A stretch of DNA of 64,000 nucleotides from Prorocentrum cordatum (lineage: Eukaryota; Sar; Dinophyceae; Prorocentrales; Prorocentraceae): assembly GCA_963575745.1 (NCBI GenBank), contig CAUYUJ010007202.1, positions 82,501 to 146,500 of the forward strand, given 5' to 3'. Made by a program: the position numbers and the translations under genes. Below the pieces are notes generated by a model that was not told where the DNA came from, did no database searches, and saw only the letters and a list, made by a program, of their open reading frames with translations. Of the stretch, positions 31,166-41,165 are shown one piece after another. The first letter of the stretch is position 1, and every line of letters begins with the position of its first letter.

Positions 31166-32275
31166 GCCCAACGCGCCTGGGGCCCCCACACCGTCGGGTG
31201 CGCCGCGCGGGCGCCGCCCAGGAGCTCCCTGAGGGCGTCCTCTGCGCCCCCCGGGCTCGGCGGCGGGACGCGCTCGGGCGCAGCCCGGGTGTGTCCGCGT
31301 CTGGGCGCTTCCCCCCCCCCCCCCCCCGTGGGAAAAACACACACGCACGTGTTTTGTTGTTTCTTTTGTTGTGTGTGTTTTCTTGTTGTGTGTGTGTGTG
31401 TTTTTCCCCACGTGTGTTTTTGTTCCCCCACGTGTGTGTTTTGTTTTCCCACAGTGTGTGTGTGTGTGTTTTTTCGCACAGCGTGTGTTTTCTCCCACAG
31501 ACTCCCCTCGCGCGGCCGCCCTCGTCTCTCTTTTCCTTCCTCTTTTGCGCGCCGGACAACTCGCCCGTCGGTGGGCCCGGTTCGCCGCACGCCGGTGCGG
31601 ACTGCCCCTGCCTCGCCGCCGACGAGGTCCCCGCCGGCGGAGCGCACGTCCCGGCCCAGGGAGCGCGGCTGCTCCACGGGTCGGCGCGACCCCAGCATAC
31701 AGATGCTATATGTGCGTGGCCCCCCCCTCCGCCTCCTCCCCCTCCTCCCTCTCCTCCCCCTCCTCCTCCTCCTCCTCCTCCTCCTCCTCCTCCTCCTCCT
31801 CCTCCTCCTCCTCCTCCTCGGCAAGAGGCTGCCGCGCTCTCTCCACCAGGCTGCCGGGCTTGGCGCCCCTCGCGCCACAAGAGAGTGCGCGACACGCGGG
31901 CCGTCTGCGGGCCGCCCGCGCCCTCGCGCCGCCCTCCTGGAGCAGGGCAGCCGCTCTGGCGCAGAATCCGCGACGCGCGAAGCGCGATCGTCTTCGCGCT
32001 CCCGCGGAATGACAAGAAGTTGTGCGACCCACTCCAGAGAGCCTCGCATGGTTTTCGCCGCGCCTCTCTTCGCTCCGCGCGCATCGCAGACCGAGACGCG
32101 CGAAGCGCGGTTGGCCTGGTGTCATGCTCTTTTTATTCCAGGTGCTCCCGTGCGTTGTCTGGCGCTTCGCGCTTTTACACGTTGTCGGGCTGGTGGGGGG
32201 GGTCCAGGAAGTTGCCGGGGGCGTCTGGCAGCGAGGCAGCGGCGGCGTTCGAAGGTTCTCCTCGTCGTGCGGAGC
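31166..32275. other. TG tract, TCC array and GC-rich spacer
   Basis: GT/TTTG repeats at 31335-31500, (TCC)n at 31745-31819, and an imperfect palindrome with GACGCGCGAAGCGCG near 31972 and 32095. Three overlapping frames of over 200 codons are open. None resembles a known protein. Confidence 0.5.
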
Positions 32276-32700
32276 TCACCCCCCTCTTCCATAGATGACG
32301 AGGATGGCGATGCTGATGATCAGGAGGATCAGCGGGATGGTAGCAGTCCTCACTGCCGTCTGCTGTTTTCTCTGCACGTGGCGCGAACGTCCACCAGAAG
32401 GCTGCCCAGCTGGTCCTCGCCCGCCTCGTCGTTGCCCGCAGGGACCGGCAGAAACCCCAGCGTCAGGCCCTGGATCTCGAGGAACCCCTCTGCTCCGTGC
32501 CCTGATGCGCGCCGCAGTGATGCTTGGCCTCGCCATCCTGCCCGTCTCCGGCTTGGCCGTCCGCGCTCAGCGTGACGGTACCGTCGCCGTGCTCGGCGCG
32601 TAGGTGGTCCCAGCTGCACTGCTCGGCGCGCTGCTCCTGCGCAGAGCTGTCGTCGCCCTCGCGCCAGCAGGGTGGCCCGCTGCCAGCGAATCCGCCTACA
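32276..32700 (-). CDS. Candidate C-terminal exons, tail-anchored membrane protein
   Basis: The minus-strand last frame ends VRTATIPLILLIISIAILVI then YGRGG and a stop (about 32290-32350). This is a hydrophobic helix with a tiny lumenal tail, typical of tail-anchored proteins. Upstream in a second frame lies GAEGFLEIQGLTLGFLPVPA, GNDEAGEDQLGSLLVDVRAT, and further upstream in a third frame CSWDHLRAEHGDGTVTLSAD. Each piece looks protein-like, but three frames in 400 bp require short introns or frameshifts. No family was recognised. A degraded gene is equally possible. Confidence 0.4.
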
Positions 32701-32804
32701 CATCGTCAAGATGCTGCGGGGCCATTCACCGACCAACACAGGTAGTGGTGGTGAATGGACGCGTACATCGTAGACCATTCGCTTGGGACATTCAACACTG
32801 TTAC
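32701..32804. other. Short spacer
   Basis: Nothing assigned. Confidence 0.4.
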
Positions 32805-33514
32805 CTGACCTTGCAATCTACGCGGTGCTATCCGGGTTGTGCAACCAATGTGGTGCACCAAGATGTGCAAAGCAATGTCAAGCAATGCGAAGCGACGCAA
32901 AACAATGCAATGAACAAAAACCTAAGCAAAACAAAGCAACACGTTACGAAGCAAAGCCGTGCAAAGCAATGCCAAGCAACGCAAAGCAATGCCAATCAAT
33001 GCAGATCATTGCAAAGCACGGCACATTAATGCAAAGCAATGCAAAGCAATGCACATGAATGCAAAGAACGACATAGAAATGATAGCAACGCAAACAGTCC
33101 AAAGCAGTACAACGCAATGCAAGCCTGGGCAACGCGCTGCGACTGCAAAACACTGCGATTGCAACGCAATGACGGAAAGCAATGAAAAGTGACGCAAGGC
33201 AGTGCAACAGCCACGCAGAAACCAGACAAAGCAGTGCGCAGCAGCGCCAACTCGTGCAGAGCCACGCGAAGCCGCGCAAGCCCGGGCGCAGCAGCGCAAA
33301 GGCAGGCGAAGCAGCGCAGAGCAACGCGAAGCAATGCAGGCGGGCGGCGACGGGGCGGCGGACGGCGGCGCAGCGGCGACGACGAGGCGGCCACGGCGGC
33401 CACAGGGCGGCCAGAGCGGGCCGCAAGCGCAGGCACCCTGGAGGATGCTGGCCAACGTGGGCCCCAGATCGTGTGGTCCGGTATGCTGCGCGTTCCAATC
33501 TGTGCGATGCAGGC
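32805..33514. repeat. Reversed TTGCACCACATAG units and GCAATGCAAA decamer array
   Basis: TTGCAATCTACGCGGTGCTA (32811) is a reversed member of the TTGCACCACATAGA family. Bases 32868-33130 repeat AAGCAATGCAA-type decamers, becoming GC-rich (GCAGCGCAAAG) to 33340. The remainder to 33514 is unassigned. Confidence 0.85.
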
Positions 33515-33698
33515 TACTCCAGATTTCGTAATAAAAGGGAGGGGGTCTGGACCCTCCAAGACAAGCCATTTCAGACCCCCCCCGTGGGAGAACCCTCCAA
33601 AACATCGTCCCCAGACCCCCCCAGGCCCTCCAAGATTGCCTGGAAGAGACCCCCCCCCGAAATGAGACCCCCCTCCCTTTATTACGAAATCTGGAGTA
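33515..33698. repeat. MITE family C, copy 1 (184 bp, TA-flanked)
   Basis: TACTCCAGATTTCGTAATAA at the left and TTATTACGAAATCTGGAGTA at the right are perfect terminal inverted repeats. Interior GGGTCT/AGACCC tracts continue the palindrome. The second copy, at 44112-44294, is in the opposite orientation. Confidence 0.95.
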
Positions 33699-34533
33699 CG
33701 TGGTGCCATCTACGTGGTGCAGTGTACGCGGCGCAGGCTGCGTGGCACAAACTGTGCGGCACCAGCTTACCGGAGCGCGCGGTGCGGCGCAGCTTGCGTG
33801 GCGCAGTATGTGTGCGGTGTGAGCTGAGTGATGTAGCGATGGTGACGACGACGATGATGACGGTGGTGTTGATGATGGTGATGATGCTGTTCATGATGAT
33901 GGTACTGCTGGCGAGACGCCCACCGACTGCGGAATCACTGCTGCTGCAAACCACTAGAGGAAGCGTTGACATCAGGACGGAAAGGGGGGCGTGCTTGGCA
34001 TCTTCCCCACCCCCAAGGGAGTATGAGGAGCCAGCGACGAATCTAAAGCCGACGAGGACGAGGGCGAGGCCGCCGACTCCGACGACGAGAAGTACGAGGA
34101 CGACGCGGACGACGCCAAAAACAGGAACCGCGACGACGACAAGGACGACAAGAAAGCGGACGACGACAACACAACGACGACGAAAGCGAACAGCGAACAG
34201 CGAACAGGACGACGACGTAATTGGATAAAAATTCAAGCATCTCAAAAACCAGCCGAAAACCACCGAAAGGCTTCGAACATCTCCGACCATGTCCGAAAAC
34301 CTCGACGACGAAACGACGGCGACGGCGAAGTGGTCGAGGACGAGGGCGACGACAAGGACGAGGACGGCGACGTCGACGTTGACGACGGCAATGAAGACGA
34401 CGAAGGTGACGACGGCGATGACGGCGTCCACATTCGGAAACAACCCAACCTCTTTGACACGGCTGAACGTCTAGAAAGCCTCCAAAATCCCGAGCAAGCC
34501 TCGAAAACGACGACGGCGACGACAGAAACAACA

Positions 34534-34579
<46 letters not shown>

Positions 34580-34640
34580 CGATGACGACGACGACGACGA
34601 CGACGATGACGACGACGACGACGATGACGCGAAGGTCCTC
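33699..34640. repeat. Reversed TACGTGGTGC units, GATGATGG and GAC arrays
   Basis: Bases 33700-33830 are CTACGTGGTGCA-type repeats (reverse of the TTGCACCACATAG family). GAT/GAC trinucleotide tracts lie at 33838-33910, 34050-34200, 34300-34430 and 34506-34628, separated by AAACC(A/T)CCGAAA-type text. Confidence 0.8.
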
Positions 34641-34956
34641 GTGCACCTGGCCAACGTCGGTGGCAGGGGCCGCCTGGGCTCAGGGACGGCGAAAGGCTGC
34701 ATCCTGGTCTCCAGCTCCTCCCTTGGCGACCCCTGCTCCGGCACACTCCTCCAGCATCCTCCTCCGCAATCCTCCTCCGCAATTCTCCTCCTCCTCCACC
34801 GTCATGGCTCCACTTTGCTGGTGATTCCGCTCGTCCTGGGCACCTCCATCGGCCCGGTGGGCAATAACTCTGACCCGCTGGCGGTCGTCGGCACCGCCAG
34901 CGGCCAGCTCGGCAACCCGCTCCTTATTGTGGACGCCTGGATCGTCAACTGTGGGA
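34641..34956 (+). other. Open but unassigned segment
   Basis: A plus frame reads HLANVGGRGRLGSGTAKGCI and later LLVIPLVLGTSIGPVGNNSD, PLAVVGTASGQLGNPLLIVD. The composition is plausible, but there is no recognised family, and the minus strand is also open. Confidence 0.3.
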
Positions 34957-35150
34957 GGCCCGGAAATTGGCACCAACACCAACACAGGGGGCTGCCTCCA
35001 CAGGGGGAAGATGATCCTCGATTTCGGTGTTGGTGGTAATATTTCTGTCACTCTGGGAGCCAGAATATTACCACCATCACCGAGATCGGGATCCTCTTCC
35101 CTCGGTGGAGGAACACCGCCGATACTGGTGTTGGTGTCAACCTCTAGGCC
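34957..35150. repeat. Foldback element family E, copy 1
   Basis: The left end GGCACCAACACCAACACAGG and the reverse complement of the right end (GACACCAACACCAGTATCGG) match. The two halves mirror each other around GGTAATATTTC..GAATATTACC. Copy 2 is 53215-53388. Confidence 0.85.
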
Positions 35151-35299
35151 TGCGAAACTGCACACTGGGCGCCAGTCCCCACCGTGCCGCTGCCCCCATG
35201 GCCTCCGGGTCACACCTCGGCCCCCCGGCGGCCGCTCCGGGACGACCCGGGCGCCCCCGGAAAACGCTGTCGGCGAGGCGCAGCCGCTGGAGGGCACCC
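35151..35299. other. Spacer
   Basis: No gene is recognised. Confidence 0.4.
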
Positions 35300-35472
35300 C
35301 GAGGCCGGAAGATCGCCGAGGATCGACGAAGACTCCCGAAGACCTTCGACCTCGACTGGAAAATTCGCCGAGAATCGACGAAAACTCCCGAAAACCTTCA
35401 ACCTCGACGGGAAGATCGCCGAGGATCGACGAAGACTCCCGAAAACCTTCAACCTCGACGGGAAGATCGCCG
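35300..35472 (+). repeat. 51-bp tandem repeat running into the assembly gap
   Basis: GATCGCCG-type starts at 35311, 35363, 35414 and 35465 (steps 51-52). One frame encodes a 17-residue unit SPRIDEDSRKPSTSTGR. The array is cut by the N run, so its true length is unknown. Confidence 0.85.
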
Positions 35473-35572
35473 NNNNNNNNNNNNNNNNNNNNNNNNNNNN
35501 NNNNNNNNNNNNNNNNNNNNNNNNNNNNNNNNNNNNNNNNNNNNNNNNNNNNNNNNNNNNNNNNNNNNNNNN
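35473..35572. other. Assembly gap (100 N)
   Basis: Exactly 100 undetermined bases, the conventional placeholder for a gap of unknown size, between a 51-bp repeat array and a TCC array. Confidence 0.99.
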
Positions 35573-36023
35573 TCCTCCTCCTCCTCCTCCTCCTCCTCCT
35601 CCTCCTCCTCCTCCCTCCTCGCCTCCCTCCTCTATCCTCCCGCGGCGACCCGTCCCTCAGCAGCCCAGCGCGCGATGGATCGACGTGGCGTCTTCGACCT
35701 TGACCTGCCTCGGGGAGCTGCCCTGGCTTTTCGTACTGCACACGCGGGCCTTCGTGGGTCTGCCCCCGCGGCCACGGGCGCGCCACCACACGAGGAAGGT
35801 CAGCGCCCCAGTGCTGCTCGGCCTCGTGAAGTCGGTGTGCTGCGACAGCGACTGCCCTAACACATTCAAGACCGAGGACACGCATGTGTCCGACGCGTGC
35901 TGGACACGTGTGCTATTCATGTCGTCCTTTCTAGGCGTACGCGAAGTACGGGCGGTCGTGGAGGCCTCCAACATATCGAGCGACAGACTCAGTTTGGACG
36001 CTACGGTCCACCGCATACTCTGA
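35573..36023 (+). other. TCC array then open frame of unknown status
   Basis: (TCC)n lies at 35573-35635. Then a plus frame of about 120 codons, DVASSTLTCLGELPWLFVLH, TRAFVGLPPRPRARHHTRKV, SAPVLLGLVKSVCCDSDCPN, ending at 36023. Balanced composition hints at an exon or a decayed gene. No family is recognised, and the opposite strand is open as well. Confidence 0.3.
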
Positions 36024-36686
36024 GGCGGGGGACGAGGAGGAAGGAGGAAGGAGGAAGGAGGAAGGACGAAGGAGGAAGGAGGAAGGAGGAAGTAGGAGAG
36101 AGGAAGGAGGAGGAGGAGGAGGAGGAGGAGGGAGGGAGGAGGGAGGAGGGAGGAGGGAGGAGGAGCAGGGCAGAGGCATGGGCACCTCTTCCTCCTCTGA
36201 CCCCTCGGCGGCACCCCCGCGGGCGGCGCCCGCCAGAGCGCGGCTACCCTGGGGGTGCACCGACATGGTCTACCTCGTTGCACACACGGTCGTCGGAGAC
36301 CTGGTACAATACTGGGTGGCGAGATGTCCTGCGTAAGGTGCGGCTGCTCTGTGGATACAGGCCTCAAGATTGGCTGCTTGGACAAGGGAGGAGGAGGAGG
36401 AGGAGGAGGAGGAGGAGGAGGAGGAGGAGGAGGAGGAGGAGGAGGAGGAGGAGGAGGAGGAGGAGGAGGAGGAGGAGGAGGAGGAGGAGGAGGGGGGGGG
36501 GACCGGCTCAGGGATGGGGGGAAGGGGAAAGGAAACATCGACCTGGAATCGGCGATGCATCTCCGAGAGAGATCTGGGCCAGGCGCCCGCATGTCTACAA
36601 ATGTGCGCAAAGCTTGAAGTTTGGCAAAGGGTATCGCAAGCACCCAAGAAGGCGAAGGGCGCAAATAATGTCTTCATCCAGAGGGG
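36024..36686. repeat. GGA/AGGAAGG tracts and spacer
   Basis: AGGAAGGAGGA repeats at 36040-36165 and pure (GGA)n at 36390-36495. Bases 36500-36686 are unassigned. Confidence 0.85.
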
Positions 36687-36701
36687 TGCCAAGTACGAGG
36701 C

Positions 36702-37343
36702 GTGCTCAGGGACCAGGTCGTGGTCTCGAGGATGGTGGACCTCTCCTCTGAAGTCCCAGAGCTGGCCCTCTTCGCAGCAATCTCCATCAGCCTCGTCGCC
36801 GTGGGAGACATTATCGTGCAGCTGCTGGGTCTGAGTATCGGAGGGGCAGTTTCATCCGCGGCCGTCTCCACACGTTTCGCGGCCGAGGAGTACGCCTTCC
36901 TTTCCGACTCAGGGCGACAAAAAAGAGAAGGGGTCGACCCACACCTCATCAAGGGCCTCATCCAGTGGCTACGATACATTGACGGTATCGCTATCTGCTC
37001 GTTCTTCTATTGCTCCCCATGCCTCGCACACTTCGTCAAGTCCATGATCACAGGACCTGTGCTGAAATGTATGTACATCAATCGTGGTCTTGTCAAGTTT
37101 CAGGCACGTCGTTTCATCTCGACTCACATATTTTTAGGCAATCTCTATCGTAGGTTTGAAAAAGGCAATCGAAACTGGCTTCGGAGTCCACGCGGTGAAG
37201 AACAAGCATCAAGTGTACTACCGTGGTTGGGGGCTCTTCCTATGGCGTTGCCAAAATTCAAAATTACGCGATTGGGGAAACTTGCACAAGCACGGGCTGC
37301 TGGGCTGTCACCGGCTGTCACGTACATCGTTCTCATGGAGTGA
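36702..37343 (+). pseudogene. RE3 reverse transcriptase palm fragment
   Basis: VQLLGLSIGGAVSSAAVS (about 36814-36870) matches the Q-x2-G-x-x-x-G-x2-x-S motif B of reverse transcriptases. GLIQWLRYIDGIAICSFFYC matches motif C, but the second catalytic Asp of YxDD is Gly (GGT at 36984-36986), which alone should abolish polymerisation. KFQARRFISTHIFLGNLYRR and the following 60 residues correspond to the region behind the palm. The frame ends at TGA 37341-37343, where Trp would restore continuity. Confidence 0.65.
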
Positions 37344-38202
37344 TTCGTTGAGTTTCACAAAGAAGGGTATCCAGTTGAGCCACTGCGTAAGCTACTGTAT
37401 TCAGCACCACCTATGCGACCAGTATTCCTGGCTCGAGCCTCTTGGCGGTCGCTCCATCAATTTCTTGGACGCGAGGGCTTTGGGACGCCCAAGATGGGCA
37501 AGCAGAAAGGTACCCAGTCGGGCCAGTTCAGCAATGGCGGCCAGCCCTACGGTGCATGGAAGGACCCCTACCAGCCGAAGGACCGTCAAGGTTTCCAACG
37601 GGACCTGCGCGGGCAGAAACAGCGTGCTGACCGCGATCGTGACCGTGATCGCAGCTCCCGCAGGCGCCGTCCCACATCATCCAGTTCCGAGTCTAGCATC
37701 GAGGACCGCGTCGCCCGCGCCGAGAATGTCGTGATGCGTCACTGCCCTGAGTTCCGAGAGTTTCGCCCAGTTCAAGCAGATCAGCGTCGCCAGATGGACG
37801 AAGCGATACAAGCCATCAAGCATCAGGCCGGGTTGGTGCCCCAGTCTACCCTGGGATTCCCGCCCACGCCTCCCACCTCGAGTAGGGAGCCAAGGACATC
37901 GCCGAAGCAGCCTAAGCCCTAGCCGCAGAAGCTGTCGGCAGGGAGCAGCGGAGATGCCCCTCCACCAGCCCCCGCTCTTTCCCCGATGCAGAAGGCGCTC
38001 GTACAGGCACGCCTCGGCAACAAGATCCAGATCCTTCATGGGACATTTGAGGAGCTGACGGAAAAGATCATAACCCTGTGGCCCAACGATCTCAGGGCTA
38101 TCAAGACCACGGGAGAGTTCCTCACCAGCAACTCTACACAAGACTCCACCGTCCCTTTCAACCACATCACCAAGCACTGGAACATCATCACGAACCTTGA
38201 CT
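37344..38202 (+). pseudogene. RE3 C-terminal region, RD/SR-rich
   Basis: It continues the reverse transcriptase frame: EFHKEGYPVEPLRKLLYSAP, MRPVFLARASWRSLHQFLG, then DRDRDRSSRRRRPTSSSSES (an Arg/Asp/Ser-rich low-complexity stretch), a helix (VQADQRRQMDEAIQAIKHQA), a Pro-rich segment, TAG at 37920-37922, and a further 93 codons (MQKALVQARLGNKIQILHGT). The longest stop-free ORF is 37413-37922. It could be an independent RNA-binding ORF. Same-frame continuity over both stops argues for one former polyprotein. Confidence 0.5.
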
Positions 38203-38801
38203 GAGAGGACACCGACTTGGACTCTGACTTGAGCGTTCTCAATCGGCAGTTGGCGGTACCAATTGGCGTATATGTCATAATTTGAATGTGTTCAATGGTT
38301 ATGGGCGGTGTAAGTGTCATGACAGCATTGGGGGAGTACCATTATACACTATTGCAAATATGGTATCGACATCTTCGTTTCAAAGTGGGACGGCTACTCA
38401 ATCATTGGGGTGAAGCATATTCCCTTTCAACGCTGCATCAAACGATAGCCGACTCGAGTATCCAAGAGTTGGCGAGCACGGCACCAACTCCTATCACAAG
38501 AATGGTTCTCACTATAGTCCCGTTCATTGCACGTGTTCTGGGTCGTCGGTGAAGCTCAAAGGCATCCAGAGGGTGGGCTAGCAAGCGGTGAAACTCGTTG
38601 ACGTGCTCCAGCGGGCTGAATATCGACTGTCAAAGTCTCTGGGCAGTTCACATGAGGGTCATCATCTCAGCTGGCGTCTGACGCCCAGGACACTCGGAGG
38701 TGCACGGGGCGCTCAAGCCTCAGGAGTGCGGCCCCATGCGGAACCTCTTGGGATGGCGTGCAGATAACGAGAAACTAAAGAACGCGACGGTGGTTACATA
38801 A

Positions 38802-38832
<31 letters not shown>

Positions 38833-38957
38833 AAGAAGAATCATCATCAACAGCATCATCATCAGCAGCAGCATCAGCATCCTCATCGTCATCAGCAGCA
38901 TCATCATCATCATCAACATCATCAGCATCATCGCAATCATCATCATCATCATCATCC

Positions 38958-38989
<32 letters not shown>

Positions 38990-39022
38990 GTCATCGTCAG
39001 CATCATCATCATCATCGTCGTC
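38203..39022. repeat. RE3 3' region, (GAA)n and CAT array
   Basis: Bases 38203-38800 are non-coding and relatively AT-rich, then (GAA)n 38803-38839, then CAT/CAG trinucleotides to 39022. Confidence 0.75.
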
Positions 39023-39429
39023 AACTTGGCATTTCTAAAATATGCCCGGCGTGTTGGCCATCAGTGTTTAATCGCTCGTAGAACACTAGACGACGATGCA
39101 ACGATGCACTGGTTTTGCGTTGCTCCTTACGTTTCTCAGCGCTTGTCAGATCACTTGGCTGCATCGTGTAACATTGCCGTCGACGACGTCCTCGGCTGCT
39201 CCTCCTGGCGAGCAGGCCTCCACATCATACCTCTACCCATCGGTCGGAAGAAGTGGGTAGAAACATGAAGTAGGAAGGCGTTGGAAATAGATCGGGTTTC
39301 CGCCCCGCCTCCTGAAGAGGAGGGAAGAGGGAAAAAACCACTCGACTCTTGAAGTAGGAAGGCGCTGAAAGTAGATTGGAATCTGGGAATCCAAAAATAC
39401 GGCAGGTTCGCGTCGTGCCGACCCCAGCG
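39023..39429. other. Spacer with a duplicated TTGAAGTAGGAAGGCG unit
   Basis: GAAGTAGGAAGGCG(T/C)TG occurs near 39267 and 39352. No gene is seen. Confidence 0.5.
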
Positions 39430-39600
39430 TTGGTTTTTGACACCGCAGGGATCGTTCAACCTTGAACGATCGGCCGCTGCCGCAACGTCCGATCGTTCAA
39501 CATCGATCGATTCTGGGTCGCCGGCGGCGTTCAACCTTGAACGCCCGCGCTGGGGTCGCCGCTGGTCGACACGACGCAAACCTACCGTACCTACTTTCAA
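39430..39600. repeat. Two small hairpins with different stems but the same core
   Basis: ATCGTTCAACCTTGAACGAT (about 39447-39469) and GGCGTTCAACCTTGAACGCC (39524-39543) are perfect 9-bp stems around CC. They lie within a weaker foldback bounded by GCGTCGTGCCGACCCCAGCG and CGCTGGGGTCG..GACACGACGC. Confidence 0.75.
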
Positions 39601-40291
39601 CGACCGAGGGGTACTATCGTTATCTCATGGATCCTTTGGCTCCTCCCTTGCCCTCGCTGCTGCCCTGGGCGTCGGGCCTCGGGGCCCGATGGCCGCTTGC
39701 CCCTCCTGGGGCGACCGGGCCTGCTTCGGGCCTGCTTCGGGCCGGGGTTGGACCGGTGTCTCGACAGGTGTTTCAGGGAGTGGTTGGCGCTCGTAGCTCT
39801 GAGACGGACCCCGACCCCCTCGCGTCATGAAAAAATCACGACGGGAGGTTTTTCGCTACTTTCGGCCTCTGGGGGCCCTTACCGGGCCTCGGGACCGTCA
39901 AAAAACGACTCAGGATGAAAAACCGGTCCCGGGGAAGGGGTCGGGACCTCTGGGGGTCGCGTCATGAAAAAATCATGACGTCGGGGGTCTGGGGAGAACG
40001 TGAGAGCCCAAAGAATATATGCACCACCACCACGCACGTCGACTCCTCCTCTCTCCTCTTTCCCGCGAGAGGGAGGGGGGAGGGAGGTGGTGGTGGTGTA
40101 TGTATATGTTGGGGGCCCCCGAGAACGGGCGGCAGAAACAAGGAGACGGAAGCGAAGGCAGCAGGGACGACAAGGAACAGCTGTTACCAGAAAGCAAAAA
40201 CATCGAAAAATGGGATCCACAGCGACGAGCCTAAAAACGCTACCAAATCTGCGCGAAAAATAGTTAACAAGTGGGCGTGCTTGAAATGAGT
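39601..40291. other. Spacer with duplicated CGCGTCATGAAAAAATCA
   Basis: CGCGTCATGAAAAAATCA(C/T)GACG occurs at 39821 and 39959 with similar flanking (GGGACC) text. No gene is recognised. Confidence 0.5.
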
Positions 40292-40570
40292 GGCGGGGAC
40301 GCATGGGAACGTCGCTACTGGGGCCTTCAATGGAGCTCCCTATGGGGCCACGAACCGTGTACAGGGTGTGCCGAAAATGGGTGGCGGAGACGTATGGAAA
40401 CGTCGCCACTGGGGCATTAGGTGGAGCTCCCTATGGGGCCACGAACCGTGTGAGGAGTGTGACAAAATGGGTGGCGGGGACGCATGTGAACGTCGCCACT
40501 GAAGCATCAGGTGGAACTCCCCATGGGGCCACGAACCGTGTGAGGGGTGTGCCAAAAAGAGTGGCGGGGA
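40292..40570 (+). repeat. 90-bp tandem repeat (three units)
   Basis: GGCGGGGACGCATG-type starts at 40292, 40383, 40473 and 40563. Units contain CTATGGGGCCACGAACCGTG. Because 90 is a multiple of three, one frame repeats GGAPYGATNRV(R) about every 30 residues; coding is unproven. Confidence 0.9.
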
Positions 40571-41165
40571 CGCTTGCCCCCAAAAGCCCCACGAGGCCCC
40601 CGAGAAGCCCAAATCAGGCCTCAAGAGGACCGCAACAGGCCCCCGAAAGACCCCAAGACACCCCCAAGACCGCCTCCGAGAGGCGTCCAAGAGACATCCC
40701 AGAAGACACCCCCAGGCATCCAGGAAGCGCTGACCTACAACCTCGGCAAGGTGGCAGGATGAGCCGAAGGCCGCTAGATCTGCAGCCGCCAGTGCTTGTC
40801 ACAGGGGCGCACGGTGTGCTAAAGCTTCTACTGTTTCGACAATGAAAAATCATAAACGCTCGCCATCCGCATCACAGGCACTGATGGCCTCCAAGATGGC
40901 CACCAACAGGGCAAAAATGGCATCCAAAACGGACAAGATGGCCACAAGACGACTCAAGATGCCCTCCCGAGACCTCCTCAAAAAGACTCCACGAGGGCAT
41001 TCAGGAGGCCACAATCCTTGATGAGCATTAGGTGTTGCAGTCACTTTAGCGTTCTCGCCGTTTCGGGCTTCCGACGCGCCAAGACGGCCCCATTGGCCCC
41101 CAAGATCGCCCCAAGACGGCCCATTAGAACTCCAAGGGGCCCGCAAGACGTCCCGAGGGCGCGCA
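40571..41165. repeat. Degenerate CCCAAGA(C/T)GGCC minisatellite
   Basis: Two patches (40571-40740, 40865-41165) repeat CCAAGATGGCC/CCCCAAGAC-type units at irregular 15-30-bp spacing. A similar patch is 46740-47250. Confidence 0.7.

Larger units (their letters stand above)
36687..38839 (+). mobile_element. RE3: reverse transcriptase retroelement remnant with (GAA)n tail
   Basis: A single frame from 36702 to 38202, broken only by TGA (37341-37343) and TAG (37920-37922), carries reverse transcriptase motifs and then an Arg/Ser-rich domain. About 600 bp of non-coding 3' sequence and a GAA microsatellite (38803-38839) follow, as at the 3' end of many LINEs. Motif context (RYIDG followed by a CS-x5-C pattern) differs from RE1. 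The 5' part, including motif A, is missing or lies in other frames near 36.6 kb. Confidence 0.65.

Noticed and set aside
34680-35885. 401-codon minus-strand ORF
   Set aside because: It passes through the N gap and through foldback and tandem repeats.
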